From Candidatus Rokuibacteriota bacterium (GTDB taxonomy: Bacteria > Methylomirabilota > Methylomirabilia > Rokubacteriales > CSP1-6): a stretch of 55,309 nucleotides of DNA. A model generated the notes under the pieces. The model saw only the letters and a list, made by a program, of their open reading frames with translations. It was not told the origin of the DNA and did not search any database. Of the stretch, positions 26,348-34,121 are shown in pieces; position 1 is the first letter of the stretch, and each line of letters begins with the position of its first letter. The position numbers and the translations under genes are program-made. The stretch lies in NCBI GenBank assembly GCA_016188005.1, contig JACPIQ010000081.1, forward strand, positions 1 through 55,309. The letters are read 5' to 3'.

Positions 26348-27454
26348 GTGGGCTGGCGCTACATCGCCGACGATGGGGTCGGGGCGGCCGCGGGGCTGGC
26401 CGCCGACGAGGCGGTCACCCGGCGACAGGGCAGCGGCGAGAGCCCGCCCACGCTCAGGCTGTACACCTACCGCTCCCACTGCGCCCTGGTCGGGCGCTTC
26501 CAGCGGCTCGGCTCGGAGCTCCGGCTCGACGAGTGCCGGCGAGTGGGCGTGGAGGTCAACCGGCGGCCCACGGGAGGCGGGGCGATCATCATGGGCGCCG
26601 ATCAGCTCGGGATCGCCATCATGACGCGCGCGACGGCCGGGGAACGCTCCTACGACCGCACGCGCGAGCTGTTCGCACGCTTCTCCTCGGGGCTCACCGG
26701 GGCCCTCGGCGAAGTCGGCATCGCGGCCGAGTACCGGAGGAAGAACGACGTGGAGGTGGGCGGGAAGAAGATCGCCGGGCTCGGCATCTACTTCGACCCG
26801 GCCGGTGGGATGCTCTTCCACGCGAGCCTGCTGGTGGACCTCGACGTCGCCTTCATGCTCTCCGTGCTCCGGACGCCCTTCGAGAAGATCTCGGACAAAG
26901 AGATCGCCACCGTGTCCGAGCGGATGACGACGGTCCGGCGCGAGCTGGGGCGGCAGGTCAGCACCGCCGAGGTCCGCGAGCTCGTCCGGGCGGCCTACGC
27001 GCGCGCCCTGGGGCTCGAGCTCGAGCCCGGGCCCTTCTCACCAGAGGAGCGCCTGGAGATCGCCGCGCTGGCCCGCGACCGCTACCAGACCGAGGAGTGG
27101 CTGGCCCGCGAGCCCGCCACGCCGGACGCCATGGGCTCGGCGACGGTGAAGACGCCGGGGGGGCTCCTGACGGCGCACCTCACGCTGGCCGGCGAGGTGA
27201 TCAAGGCCATCTACTTCACCGGGGACTTCTTCACCGACGACACCGTCCTGGCGGGGATGGAGCGGGCGCTCCGCTGGCACCCCGTGGGGGTCGAGGCCGT
27301 GACGGAGACGCTCGAGGCGCTCCGGCGCCGGGAGGCGCTGGCGCTGCCAGGGGTGCCCTCCGAGGCGGTGGCGCGTGCCGTCGAGCTGGCCAGCGGCGCG
27401 GCCCGGCGCCACGAGCAAGCGGGAACCGCGAAGGGCTGCTTCGTGAACCCTTGA
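26348..27454 (+). CDS. Lipoate-protein ligase with accessory LplB-like domain, sLpl(AB) type
   Basis: This 368-residue ligase has the LplA catalytic core: LVGRFQRLGSELRLDECR near residue 40, NRRPTGGGAIIMG near 73 and NDVEVGGKKIAGLGIYF near 135, where the GGKKIAG lysine is the catalytic one. The C-terminal part after about residue 240 has the LplB/accessory fold motif TVKTPGGLLTAHL, then IKAIYFTGDFF. Fused LplA-LplB ligases load lipoate on LbpA in sulfur oxidisers with sHdr. Unlike the ligase at 12363 it keeps the catalytic lysine. It starts at GTG 26348 and lies just before the sox genes. Confidence 0.82.
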   Translation: MGWRYIADDGVGAAAGLAADEAVTRRQGSGESPPTLRLYTYRSHCALVGRFQRLGSELRLDECRRVGVEVNRRPTGGGAIIMGADQLGIAIMTRATAGERSYDRTRELFARFSSGLTGALGEVGIAAEYRRKNDVEVGGKKIAGLGIYFDPAGGMLFHASLLVDLDVAFMLSVLRTPFEKISDKEIATVSERMTTVRRELGRQVSTAEVRELVRAAYARALGLELEPGPFSPEERLEIAALARDRYQTEEWLAREPATPDAMGSATVKTPGGLLTAHLTLAGEVIKAIYFTGDFFTDDTVLAGMERALRWHPVGVEAVTETLEALRRREALALPGVPSEAVARAVELASGAARRHEQAGTAKGCFVNP

Positions 27455-27476
27455 CGTACACTGAGGTTGACAGGAG

Positions 27477-27632
27477 TCAGAGGTGAGCGGGCATGTCGCC
27501 CTCGCTGCCGGGGTAGTCCAGGGACTGCTCGAGGACACGCCCGGCGAGCGCGTGGCTCACGGTGAGCGCCGCCGCGCCGACGAGGGCGCACAGGGCGAGG
27601 AGCAGCAGGCCGGTCCGATGTCGAGGGCGCAT
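27477..27632 (-). CDS. Possible small exported or membrane protein
   Basis: This minus-strand frame of 51 residues begins MRPRHRTGLLLLALCALVGAA (described in parts) and ends EGDMPAHL. It has one hydrophobic segment after a basic start, like a signal anchor. No good ribosome site is seen, and an alternative ATG at 27658 overlaps the soxY leader. It is the only coding candidate in the 220-base gap between the lipoate ligase and soxY. I do not recognise it. Confidence 0.35.
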   Translation of the reverse strand: MRPRHRTGLLLLALCALVGAAALTVSHALAGRVLEQSLDYPGSEGDMPAHL

Positions 27633-27677
27633 CAGCGGGGAGGCAATGATGCCCCACATCTTACAGGAGGGATCGGA

Positions 27678-28187
27678 ATGAGCGGAATGCCGACTGCAGT
27701 TCGCGTGACACGCCGGAGGCTGCTGCGCGGCCTGGGGCTCCTGGGGCTCGCGGGCGCCGCAGGGTCGCTCCTGGCGGGGCCACGCCCCGCCGCGGCCCAG
27801 GGCAACCTCGCCAACCTGCTGCCCGAGGAGCCCGTCGACGCCACGCTCAAGCGGCTCTTCGGGGGCCGCCCCATCAAGGACGGCTCCTCGACGATGAAGC
27901 TCGAGCTGCCGCTCATCGCCGAGAACGGCGCCGTGGTGCCGGTGACCGTCGACGTGACGCCTCCCCCGGGAGGGCATGTCAAGAGCATCTACATCATCTC
28001 GGACAAGAACCGGCGCCCCATGAATGCCAGATTCAGCTTCAGCCCCGGCGTGAGCCAGCCCTTCGTGGGCACCAACCTGCGGCTCAACACGACCGGGGAC
28101 GTGCGAGCCATCGCGGAGCTCTCCGACGGCACCTTGCTCATGGCCAAGCGCCAGGTCAAGGTCACCGTCGGCGGCTGCGGCGGATGA
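27678..28187 (+). CDS. soxY: Thiosulfate-oxidation carrier protein SoxY
   Basis: This 169-residue periplasmic protein carries sulfur intermediates on a C-terminal cysteine. It has a Tat signal (TRRRLLRGLGLLG, cleaved near AAA-QG at residue 41). The SoxY fold follows, and the swinging arm VGGCGG forms the last residues, with C167 as sulfur attachment site. SoxZ follows after 15 bases. AGGAGGG lies upstream of the ATG. Length and arm are normal, so the protein should be functional. Confidence 0.95.
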   Translation: MSGMPTAVRVTRRRLLRGLGLLGLAGAAGSLLAGPRPAAAQGNLANLLPEEPVDATLKRLFGGRPIKDGSSTMKLELPLIAENGAVVPVTVDVTPPPGGHVKSIYIISDKNRRPMNARFSFSPGVSQPFVGTNLRLNTTGDVRAIAELSDGTLLMAKRQVKVTVGGCGG

Positions 28188-28202
28188 CGGGGAGACAGCG
28201 CC

Positions 28203-28532
28203 ATGGCGGAGATCGGACGCGTCAGGATGCGCATCCCGTCGAGCATCAAGGCGGGAGACATCGTCAAGGTCCGCGTGCTGGTGATCCACCCCATGGAGAT
28301 CGTGGAGCGGAAGGACGGCAAGCCCGTGGACAAGAACTACCGCTTCATCAACCGCGTGATCGTCACCTACCTGGGCAAGGAGATCGCCCAGTTCGAGACG
28401 ACGCAGTCACTCAGCGAGAACCCGTTCTTCTCGTTCGCCTTCAAGGCGACCGATCCCGGGCCGCTCAAGGTGACCTTCCTCGACACCCACGGCGGCAAGT
28501 ACGAGGGGACGGCCGACATCAAGTTCGGGTGA
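28203..28532 (+). CDS. soxZ: Thiosulfate-oxidation partner protein SoxZ
   Basis: This 109-residue protein begins MAEIGRVRMRIPSSIKAGD and has the SoxZ segments VLVIHPMEI and the FINRVIVTYLGKEI strand pair, ending GTADIKFG. It has no signal peptide and is exported as a complex with Tat-borne SoxY. It forms the SoxYZ carrier with the preceding gene. The length is usual for the family. Confidence 0.95.
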   Translation: MAEIGRVRMRIPSSIKAGDIVKVRVLVIHPMEIVERKDGKPVDKNYRFINRVIVTYLGKEIAQFETTQSLSENPFFSFAFKATDPGPLKVTFLDTHGGKYEGTADIKFG

Positions 28533-28567
28533 CGCATCCCGCCCGCTGACAAGGAGGCCTCGAACCG

Positions 28568-29881
28568 ATGATCCGCCCCGCTCGCGTGGCAGGCGCATGG
28601 GTGCTCGTGGCGGCGCTCGCCGCCGGTTGTTCCGAGACGCAGCCCCCGGATCCGCGGGCCGGCTTGCCCCCGACCCCATGGGTCACGCGCGCGACCGCCG
28701 AGGCCCGCGGCGAAGTCAAGACCCTGCCCGATGGCAAGCGGCAGGCGCTCCGCTACAAGGGCTGGAGCAGCGCAGACTTCGGCCAGTTCAGGACGTACGC
28801 CTACGATGACACCAGGCCGGAGCCGCGACCGGGGAAGGCGCCCATGCCTGCCGCCGCGGGAGATCCCAAGAAGGGCCGGAGCCTCTTCCTGGCCAGAGCC
28901 AAGGGGCCGTGCACGGGCTGCCACCTCATCCAGGGGCAGGACGTGTGGCCGGCGGGCAACATGGGGCCGGATCTCTCCACCTTCGGCGACCGGGGCCTGA
29001 CTGACGAGTACGTCTTCAACCTCATCTACGACCCACGGCACATCTTCCCCAACACGACGATGCCCCCGTGGGGCACGAGCGGCATGCTCGCCCCCGGCGA
29101 GGTCATGGACCTCGTGGCCTTCCTCAAGACGCAGAAGGGGCCCCCGCCCCCGGAAAGGGACAGGGAGCGGAATCCCAACACCCGCCCCAAGCCCCCCGGC
29201 TTCGGCGACAACCTGGATTCCACCAACAACCCGGCCGTGGTCCGCGCCGAGGCGGCCGAGGCCTCCTGGGCCAGGAAGGGGCCGGCCGGCAAGTCCTGCG
29301 CCGACTGCCATCCGGGCGGGCCCGGCAAGGCCATGAAGGGTGTGGCCACGCACTACCCGAAATACGTGCAGCCCTACCGGCGCGTGATGAGCATCGAGGA
29401 CTTCCTCACCGTCCACGCGCCCGAGACCACGGGCACCCAAGTGCTGGCCCAGAGCGCCGAGAACCTGGACATGACCATCCTCGTCAAGATGGCCTCCAAC
29501 GGGATGCCGGTGGCGCTGGATCTGTCGACGCCCGAGCACCGCGCGGCCTTCGAGCGGGGCCGGGCGAGCTTCCACAAGCGCGTCGGCCAGCGCAACCACG
29601 CCTGCGCCGACTGCCACACGACGGGCAGCGGGCGCGGCGCCGAGCGGTTCCTGGGCGGGCGGCTTCTCGGCAACGTGGAGAACGGGCTCACCCGCCACTT
29701 CCCCACCTGGCGGACGAGCCAGGCCCAGGTGTGGGACATGCGCAAGCGCATGCAGTGGTGCCTGACGCCGCTGGGGATGAACATGCTGCCGGCCGACGCC
29801 GTCGAGTACGCCGAGCTGGAGCTGTACCTCACCTCGTTCGACCAGGGCGAGCCCCTGAGCGTGCCGGGCATCAGGCACTGA
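28568..29881 (+). CDS. soxXA: SoxX-SoxA fusion cytochrome c, lipoprotein
   Basis: This 437-residue protein joins two normally separate subunits of the enzyme that links thiosulfate to SoxYZ. A lipobox (VAALAAGC, C21) indicates a lipid-anchored periplasmic protein. Residues about 95-190 form a SoxX-like domain with heme motif CTGCH at 115-119 and a later MPPWG methionine. After a proline-rich linker (about 190-225) comes a di-heme SoxA-like domain with CADCH at 244-248 and 346-350. C398, in KRMQWCLTP, is the probable active-site cysteine ligand. Its place between soxZ and soxB supports the call. Confidence 0.88.
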   Translation: MIRPARVAGAWVLVAALAAGCSETQPPDPRAGLPPTPWVTRATAEARGEVKTLPDGKRQALRYKGWSSADFGQFRTYAYDDTRPEPRPGKAPMPAAAGDPKKGRSLFLARAKGPCTGCHLIQGQDVWPAGNMGPDLSTFGDRGLTDEYVFNLIYDPRHIFPNTTMPPWGTSGMLAPGEVMDLVAFLKTQKGPPPPERDRERNPNTRPKPPGFGDNLDSTNNPAVVRAEAAEASWARKGPAGKSCADCHPGGPGKAMKGVATHYPKYVQPYRRVMSIEDFLTVHAPETTGTQVLAQSAENLDMTILVKMASNGMPVALDLSTPEHRAAFERGRASFHKRVGQRNHACADCHTTGSGRGAERFLGGRLLGNVENGLTRHFPTWRTSQAQVWDMRKRMQWCLTPLGMNMLPADAVEYAELELYLTSFDQGEPLSVPGIRH

Positions 29882-29885
29882 GGGC

Positions 29886-31574
29886 GTGGACGTCACGCGT
29901 CGGGACTTCCTGACGCTCCTCGGCGTGGCCGGCGCCCTGGGGACCGGAAGTGGCGGGGCGCTGGCCGCCGCGCTCGAGCCCGAGCGCCTGCTCGACTTCC
30001 AGCCGCTGGGGCCCGTGACCTTGCTCCACATGACGGATCCGCACGCGACCCTGCTGCCGGTCTACTACCGGGAGCCGGACAGCCTGATCGGCGTCGGCGC
30101 CGAGGCAGGCACGCGGCCATTCCTCACCGGCGAGGCTTTCCTCAAGGCCTACGGGCTGGCGCGCGGCTCGGCCGCCGCCTATGCCCTCACGCACCTGGAC
30201 TTCGTCGCCCTGGCCGCGCGCTACGGCCGGATGGGTGGCTACGCGCACATCGCGACGCTGGTCCGGCGTGTCCGCGCCGCGCGCCCGGGCCAGACGCTGC
30301 TGCTGGACGGCGGCGACACGCTGCAGGGCTCGGCCACGGCCCTCTGGACGCGTGGCGAGGACATGGTGCGGGCCATGAACCAGCTCGGCGTGGATGTGTT
30401 CACGCCCCACTGGGAGTTCACCCACGGGATCGACCGGGTGAAGGAGCTGTTCGGAGACCGGGAGAGCCGGGGGCTCTTCAAGGGTGACTTCGTCTGCCAC
30501 AACTGCAAGGAGCTCAACTGGGACGAGCCCGTCTTTCACCCGTATACCCTCCGTGAGGTGGGCGGCGTCAAGGTCGGCGTCATCGGTCAGGCCTTCCCGT
30601 ACGTGCCCATCTCCCACCCCCAGCGTCTCGTGCCGAACCTCACCTTCGGGATCCAGGAGCAGCAGGCCCAGCGGCTGGTCAACGAGCTGCGGGACGACAG
30701 GAAGGCGGACGTCGTGGTGCTCCTGAGCCACAACGGGCTCAGCACCGACGTGAAGATGGCCGGTCGAGTGCGCGGCATCGACGTCGTCCTCGGCGGCCAC
30801 ACCCACGACGGCCTGCCCGAGCCCATCACCGTGGGCCGGACGCTCGTGATCAACTCGGGGGCCCACGGGAAGTTCTTGAGCCGCCTGGACCTGGACGTCA
30901 GGCGCGGCCGCGTCCAGGCGCACCGCTACAAGCTCCTGCCCGTGCTCTCGCGGCAGGTCCCCGAGGACCCCGACATGGCCCGCCTGATCCGCGAGATCCG
31001 TGCCCCCCACGAGGCGCGTCTCGCCGAGCCCCTGGCCGTCTCCGAGAGCCTCCTCTACCGCCGCGGGCACTTCAACGGCAGCTTCGACGAGGTCCTTCTC
31101 GATGCTCTCCTCAAGCGCCTCGACGCTCAGGTGGCCTTCTCCCCGGGCTTCCGCTGGGGCCTGACGATCGTGCCGGGCCAGACGATCACGCTGGAGGACG
31201 TGTACGCGCATACGGGGCTCACCTACCCGAACACGCTCGTGCGCGAGCTCACGGGCGCCGAGATCCGCCAGATCATGGAGGATGTGGCCGACAACCTCTT
31301 CCACCCCGATCCCTACTATCGCCAGGGGGGGGACATGGTCCGCGTGGGCGGGCTCACCTACGCCATCGATCCCCGGAAGCCCATGGGGCAGCGGATCAGC
31401 GACATGCGGGCGGGCGGCGTGCTGCTGTCCGCCACCAGCCGGTACAAGACCGCGAGCTGGGCCTCCGTCGGCCCGGAGGCCCCGGGGCCGCCCGCCTACG
31501 ATGTGGTGGCCCAGCACCTGCGCGACCTCAAGCGGGTCAGGCTCGACCCCCGGCCTCGCGTGAAGGTGCTGTGA
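29886..31574 (+). CDS. soxB: Thiosulfohydrolase SoxB
   Basis: This 562-residue di-manganese hydrolase releases sulfate from SoxY-bound sulfonate. It has a Tat-like start (VTRRDFLTLLGVAGALG) and metallophosphatase motifs: LHMTDPHATL near residue 45, LLDGGDTLQGSA near 140, FTPHWEFTHG near 175, LLSHNGLSTD near 280 and VLGGHTHDGLPEP near 302. A 5'-nucleotidase-like C-terminal domain follows. The start is GTG at 29886, five bases after the soxXA stop. No soxCD is found, so the sulfane sulfur left on SoxY must be handled elsewhere, presumably by the cytoplasmic LbpA/Hdr route. Confidence 0.95.
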   Translation: MDVTRRDFLTLLGVAGALGTGSGGALAAALEPERLLDFQPLGPVTLLHMTDPHATLLPVYYREPDSLIGVGAEAGTRPFLTGEAFLKAYGLARGSAAAYALTHLDFVALAARYGRMGGYAHIATLVRRVRAARPGQTLLLDGGDTLQGSATALWTRGEDMVRAMNQLGVDVFTPHWEFTHGIDRVKELFGDRESRGLFKGDFVCHNCKELNWDEPVFHPYTLREVGGVKVGVIGQAFPYVPISHPQRLVPNLTFGIQEQQAQRLVNELRDDRKADVVVLLSHNGLSTDVKMAGRVRGIDVVLGGHTHDGLPEPITVGRTLVINSGAHGKFLSRLDLDVRRGRVQAHRYKLLPVLSRQVPEDPDMARLIREIRAPHEARLAEPLAVSESLLYRRGHFNGSFDEVLLDALLKRLDAQVAFSPGFRWGLTIVPGQTITLEDVYAHTGLTYPNTLVRELTGAEIRQIMEDVADNLFHPDPYYRQGGDMVRVGGLTYAIDPRKPMGQRISDMRAGGVLLSATSRYKTASWASVGPEAPGPPAYDVVAQHLRDLKRVRLDPRPRVKVL

Positions 31575-31578
31575 GGCC

Positions 31579-31618
31579 CCCGACCGGGACGGGGTCGGGC
31601 CGCCCGGGCCATCCGGGC
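31579..31618 (+). terminator. Two adjacent GC hairpins after soxB
   Basis: Stem 1 pairs CCCGACC (31579-31585) with GGTCGGG (31593-31599). Stem 2 pairs GCCCGG (31602-31607) with CCGGGC (31613-31618). No U-run follows, so this could be a partial terminator or attenuator reducing read-through from soxB into the thioredoxin-like gene. Confidence 0.45.
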
Positions 31619-31677
31619 CGGGCGCCGCGGGAATAGAGCGCGGCGCGCGGGGGTTGTGGGGAGAGGGAGACCGCAGG

Positions 31678-32268
31678 ATGAGGCAGGCTCGGAAGATGTC
31701 GGCGGTCGCGCTCTCCCTGCTCGCGCTCCTGGTCGCCGGCACCGTCTCGGCGGCCGGATCGGAGGTGGTCGAGGACCTGCTCCTCGACCTCCAGCTCGTC
31801 CCGCTCGATGGTCAGACGCCGCCCCCGTTCACCCTCGAGGCCCTCGACGGCAAGCGGGTGTCACTGTCCGACATGAGGGGGCAGGTGGTCCTCCTCTACT
31901 TCTGGGCCTCGTGGTGACCGTTCTGCGCGAGGGAGTTACCCTCGACCATCGAGCAGGTGCACCGGGAGCTGGGGCGGAAGGGGCTGACCGTCCTGGCCAT
32001 CAACATCCAGGAGGGTCGGCAGAAGGTGGCCGCCTGGGTGAGAGACAGGGGCCTGACCTCGCGGGTCCTGCTCGATCCGGCGGGGGAGGCCGTGGCCGCC
32101 TACCGCGTGACAGCCACGCCCACCGTCTTCCTCATCGGGCGCGACGGCAAGATGGTCGCGCGGGGCGCCGGCACGCGCAGCTGGCTCGGCGCCGAGGGGC
32201 GGGCCCTCCTGGGCGCGCTGCTCGCCGCTCCCGGCGCGGATCCCGGGCGTCCGGCGCCCGCCCGGTGA
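31678..32268 (+). CDS. TlpA/SoxW-like thioredoxin with in-frame UGA: candidate selenoprotein
   Basis: Read through the TGA at 31915-31917, this is a 196-residue exported thioredoxin-fold protein. It has a signal peptide (to about residue 24, VSAAG), the TlpA entry segment PPFTLEALDGKRVSLSDMRG, then YFWASW-U-PFC, where U80 and C83 would form the redox pair. The post-TGA frame continues with good family similarity (LTVLAINIQEG, then TPTVFLIGRDGK with the cis-proline region). TGA falls exactly on the first active-site cysteine codon, and a six-pair hairpin begins ten bases later. The start is ATG 31678, with GAGAGGGAGA upstream. It probably maintains thiol redox state of Sox proteins, as SoxW does. 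A TGC-to-TGA null mutation is the alternative. Confidence 0.75.
31915..31944 (+). promoter_or_regulatory. UGA codon with SECIS-like hairpin
   Basis: After TGA (31915-31917), CGAGGG at 31928-31933 pairs perfectly with CCCTCG at 31939-31944 around the loop AGTTA. The apical loop begins 17 bases after the UGA and has G as its second base, as I recall bacterial SECIS elements requiring (16-37 bases, a G among the first two loop bases). Bases between the UGA and the stem are unpaired in this simple fold. The function is inferred. Confidence 0.6.
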
Positions 32269-32287
32269 CCCGGGCGCCCGGCGCCGA

Positions 32288-32316
32288 TTGCGCCCGCCTC
32301 TGCCAGACGCTATAGT
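32288..32316 (+). promoter_or_regulatory. Sigma-70-like promoter for the fumarate reductase-like/ABC operon
   Basis: TTGCGC at 32288-32293 and TATAGT at 32311-32316 are separated by 17 bases. Transcription would begin near 32323, about 57 bases before the GTG at 32380. The TATAGT box stands out in this GC-rich sequence. It follows the stop of the thioredoxin-like gene closely and marks the start of a new transcription unit. Confidence 0.55.
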
Positions 32317-32379
32317 CGTGCCGCGCCGGCCGGGTCTCGACCATCCCGGCGCTTGCATCTCCCGACCGCGGCGGGTTTC

Positions 32380-34107
32380 GTGATCGACACCATCGTCAGC
32401 GACATCCTCGTGCTCGGCGCAGGGGGGGCGGGTCTCTGCGCGGCGCTGCACGCCTCGGACCGCTCGCCCCGGCTGTCCGTCACCGTCGTCGTCAAGGGGC
32501 TCCTTGGCCGCGCCGGCTGCACGCGCATGGTTCAGGGCGGCTACAACGCCGTCCTCGGCGAGCCCGACTCGCTGGACGCCCATTGCCTCGACACTCTCAA
32601 GGGCGGCGGCTGGATCAACGACCAGGAGCTGGTCTGGAGGCTCGTCTCCGAAGCTCCCCGCCGCGTGCTCGAGCTCGAGGCTCGCTACGGCTGCTTCTTC
32701 GACCGGGACGCCGGCGGCCGCGTCCACCAGAAGCCCTTTGCCGGCCAGACCCACGACCGCACCATCCACAAGGGCGATCTCACCGGCATCGAGATCATGA
32801 ACCGGCTCAGCGAGCAGGTCTGGGTCCGGCCCGCCATCCGCCCGCTCGAGGAGCACCGGGCGGTGGCTCTCCTCCGCGACGAGGGGGGGCGGGTCGGCGG
32901 CGCCCTGCTTCTCGACATCCGGAGCGGAGCCTTTCTCGTCGCGAGGAGCCGCGCGACGCTGCTCGCCACGGGCGGCGGGCCCACCATGTACCGTGTCTTC
33001 GCCTGCTCGGCGGACAAGGCCGCCGACGGTCTCGCGCTGGCCGTCCGGGCGGGAGCGCCCCTCAAGGACATGGAGATGATCCAGTTCCACCCAACCGGCC
33101 TCATCGTCCCCGACTCGCTCATCACGGGGACGCTCCTGGAGGAGGGGCTGCGCGGGGCCGGCGGGCGGCTGCTCAACGACCGCGGCGAGCGGTTCATGGC
33201 GCGCCATGACCCCGAGCGGATGGAGCGCTCCACGAGGGACCGCGTGGCCCGGGCCGCCTTCATCGAGGCGTGGGAGGGGCGGGGGACGCCCAACGGCGGG
33301 GTATGGCTGGACGTCTCGCACCTCGGCGCCGAGTTCGTCGAGCGGAACTTCCGCGGCATGGTCAAGCGCTGCCGCGACTTCGGCCGCGACCTGGCACGCG
33401 AGCCCGTGGAGGTGGGGCCGACGGCGCACTTCACCATGGGCGGTGTCGTGATCGACACGGACTGCAGGACGCCGGTGGAGGGGCTCTTCGCCGCCGGAGA
33501 GGACGCCGGCGGCGTCCACGGCGCCAATCGCCTGGGCGGCAACGGGGTGGCGGACTCCACGGTGTTCGGCGGGATCGCGGGCGACACCATGGCCGAGTGG
33601 GTGGCCGGCCGGCCCCTCCCGCGCCTGTCCGGGGCCGCCGCCGCGGCCGAGGCCGCCGCCATGACGGCGGCCCTCGAGCGGAGGGGGGAGGAGGACCTCT
33701 ACGGGCTCCAGGCCCGGCTCCGCGACGTCATGTGGGAGCGGGTGGGACTGATCCGTACCGGCGCGGGGCTCCAGGCGGCGGTGGGGGAGATCGAGGAGAT
33801 CGCCGCCCGCGCCGAGCGCGTCGGGCTGGCCGGCGGTCCGGCCTTCAACCTCGCCTGGCAGGACTGGGCGAACCTCCGCCACCAGGCGCAGGTGAGCGGC
33901 CTCATCGCCCGGAGCGCGCTGGAGCGGGCGGAGAGCCGTGGGTCTCACTTCCGTGCCGATCACCCCGAGCCGTCGGCGGTGCTGGTCAACGTCCACGTCC
34001 AGATCGAGGAGGGGGCCACGCCCCGCCTCTGGACCGAGCCCGTGCGTCTCACCCGCTACCGCCCGGAGGCAGCGAGCCCCGCCCTCGGCGTCGAGGTCGG
34101 CGACTGA
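32380..34107 (+). CDS. Succinate dehydrogenase/fumarate reductase-like flavoprotein
   Basis: This 575-residue FAD protein of the SdhA/FrdA family has ILVLGAGGAGLCAALHA near residue 7 (ADP-binding fold), GCTRMVQGGYNAVLG near 47 (covalent-FAD-type region), MIQFHPTGL near 235, HFTMGGVVID near 350 and GVHGANRLGGNGVADSTVFGG near 380. Residues typical of dicarboxylate reduction or oxidation are present. It is distinct from the housekeeping sdhA at 46065. Its likely membrane anchor and iron-sulfur partners are at 37762-38768, beyond an ABC transporter. I chose GTG 32380; a TTG at 32353 is possible. The substrate may not be succinate. Confidence 0.8.
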   Translation: MIDTIVSDILVLGAGGAGLCAALHASDRSPRLSVTVVVKGLLGRAGCTRMVQGGYNAVLGEPDSLDAHCLDTLKGGGWINDQELVWRLVSEAPRRVLELEARYGCFFDRDAGGRVHQKPFAGQTHDRTIHKGDLTGIEIMNRLSEQVWVRPAIRPLEEHRAVALLRDEGGRVGGALLLDIRSGAFLVARSRATLLATGGGPTMYRVFACSADKAADGLALAVRAGAPLKDMEMIQFHPTGLIVPDSLITGTLLEEGLRGAGGRLLNDRGERFMARHDPERMERSTRDRVARAAFIEAWEGRGTPNGGVWLDVSHLGAEFVERNFRGMVKRCRDFGRDLAREPVEVGPTAHFTMGGVVIDTDCRTPVEGLFAAGEDAGGVHGANRLGGNGVADSTVFGGIAGDTMAEWVAGRPLPRLSGAAAAAEAAAMTAALERRGEEDLYGLQARLRDVMWERVGLIRTGAGLQAAVGEIEEIAARAERVGLAGGPAFNLAWQDWANLRHQAQVSGLIARSALERAESRGSHFRADHPEPSAVLVNVHVQIEEGATPRLWTEPVRLTRYRPEAASPALGVEVGD

Positions 34108-34121
34108 CCAAGGAGACCCCC

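Noticed and set aside
32353-32379. TTG start for the flavoprotein at 32353
   Set aside because: The added nine residues are not needed for the FAD fold. GTG 32380 places the motif at the usual distance, though neither start has a clear ribosome site.
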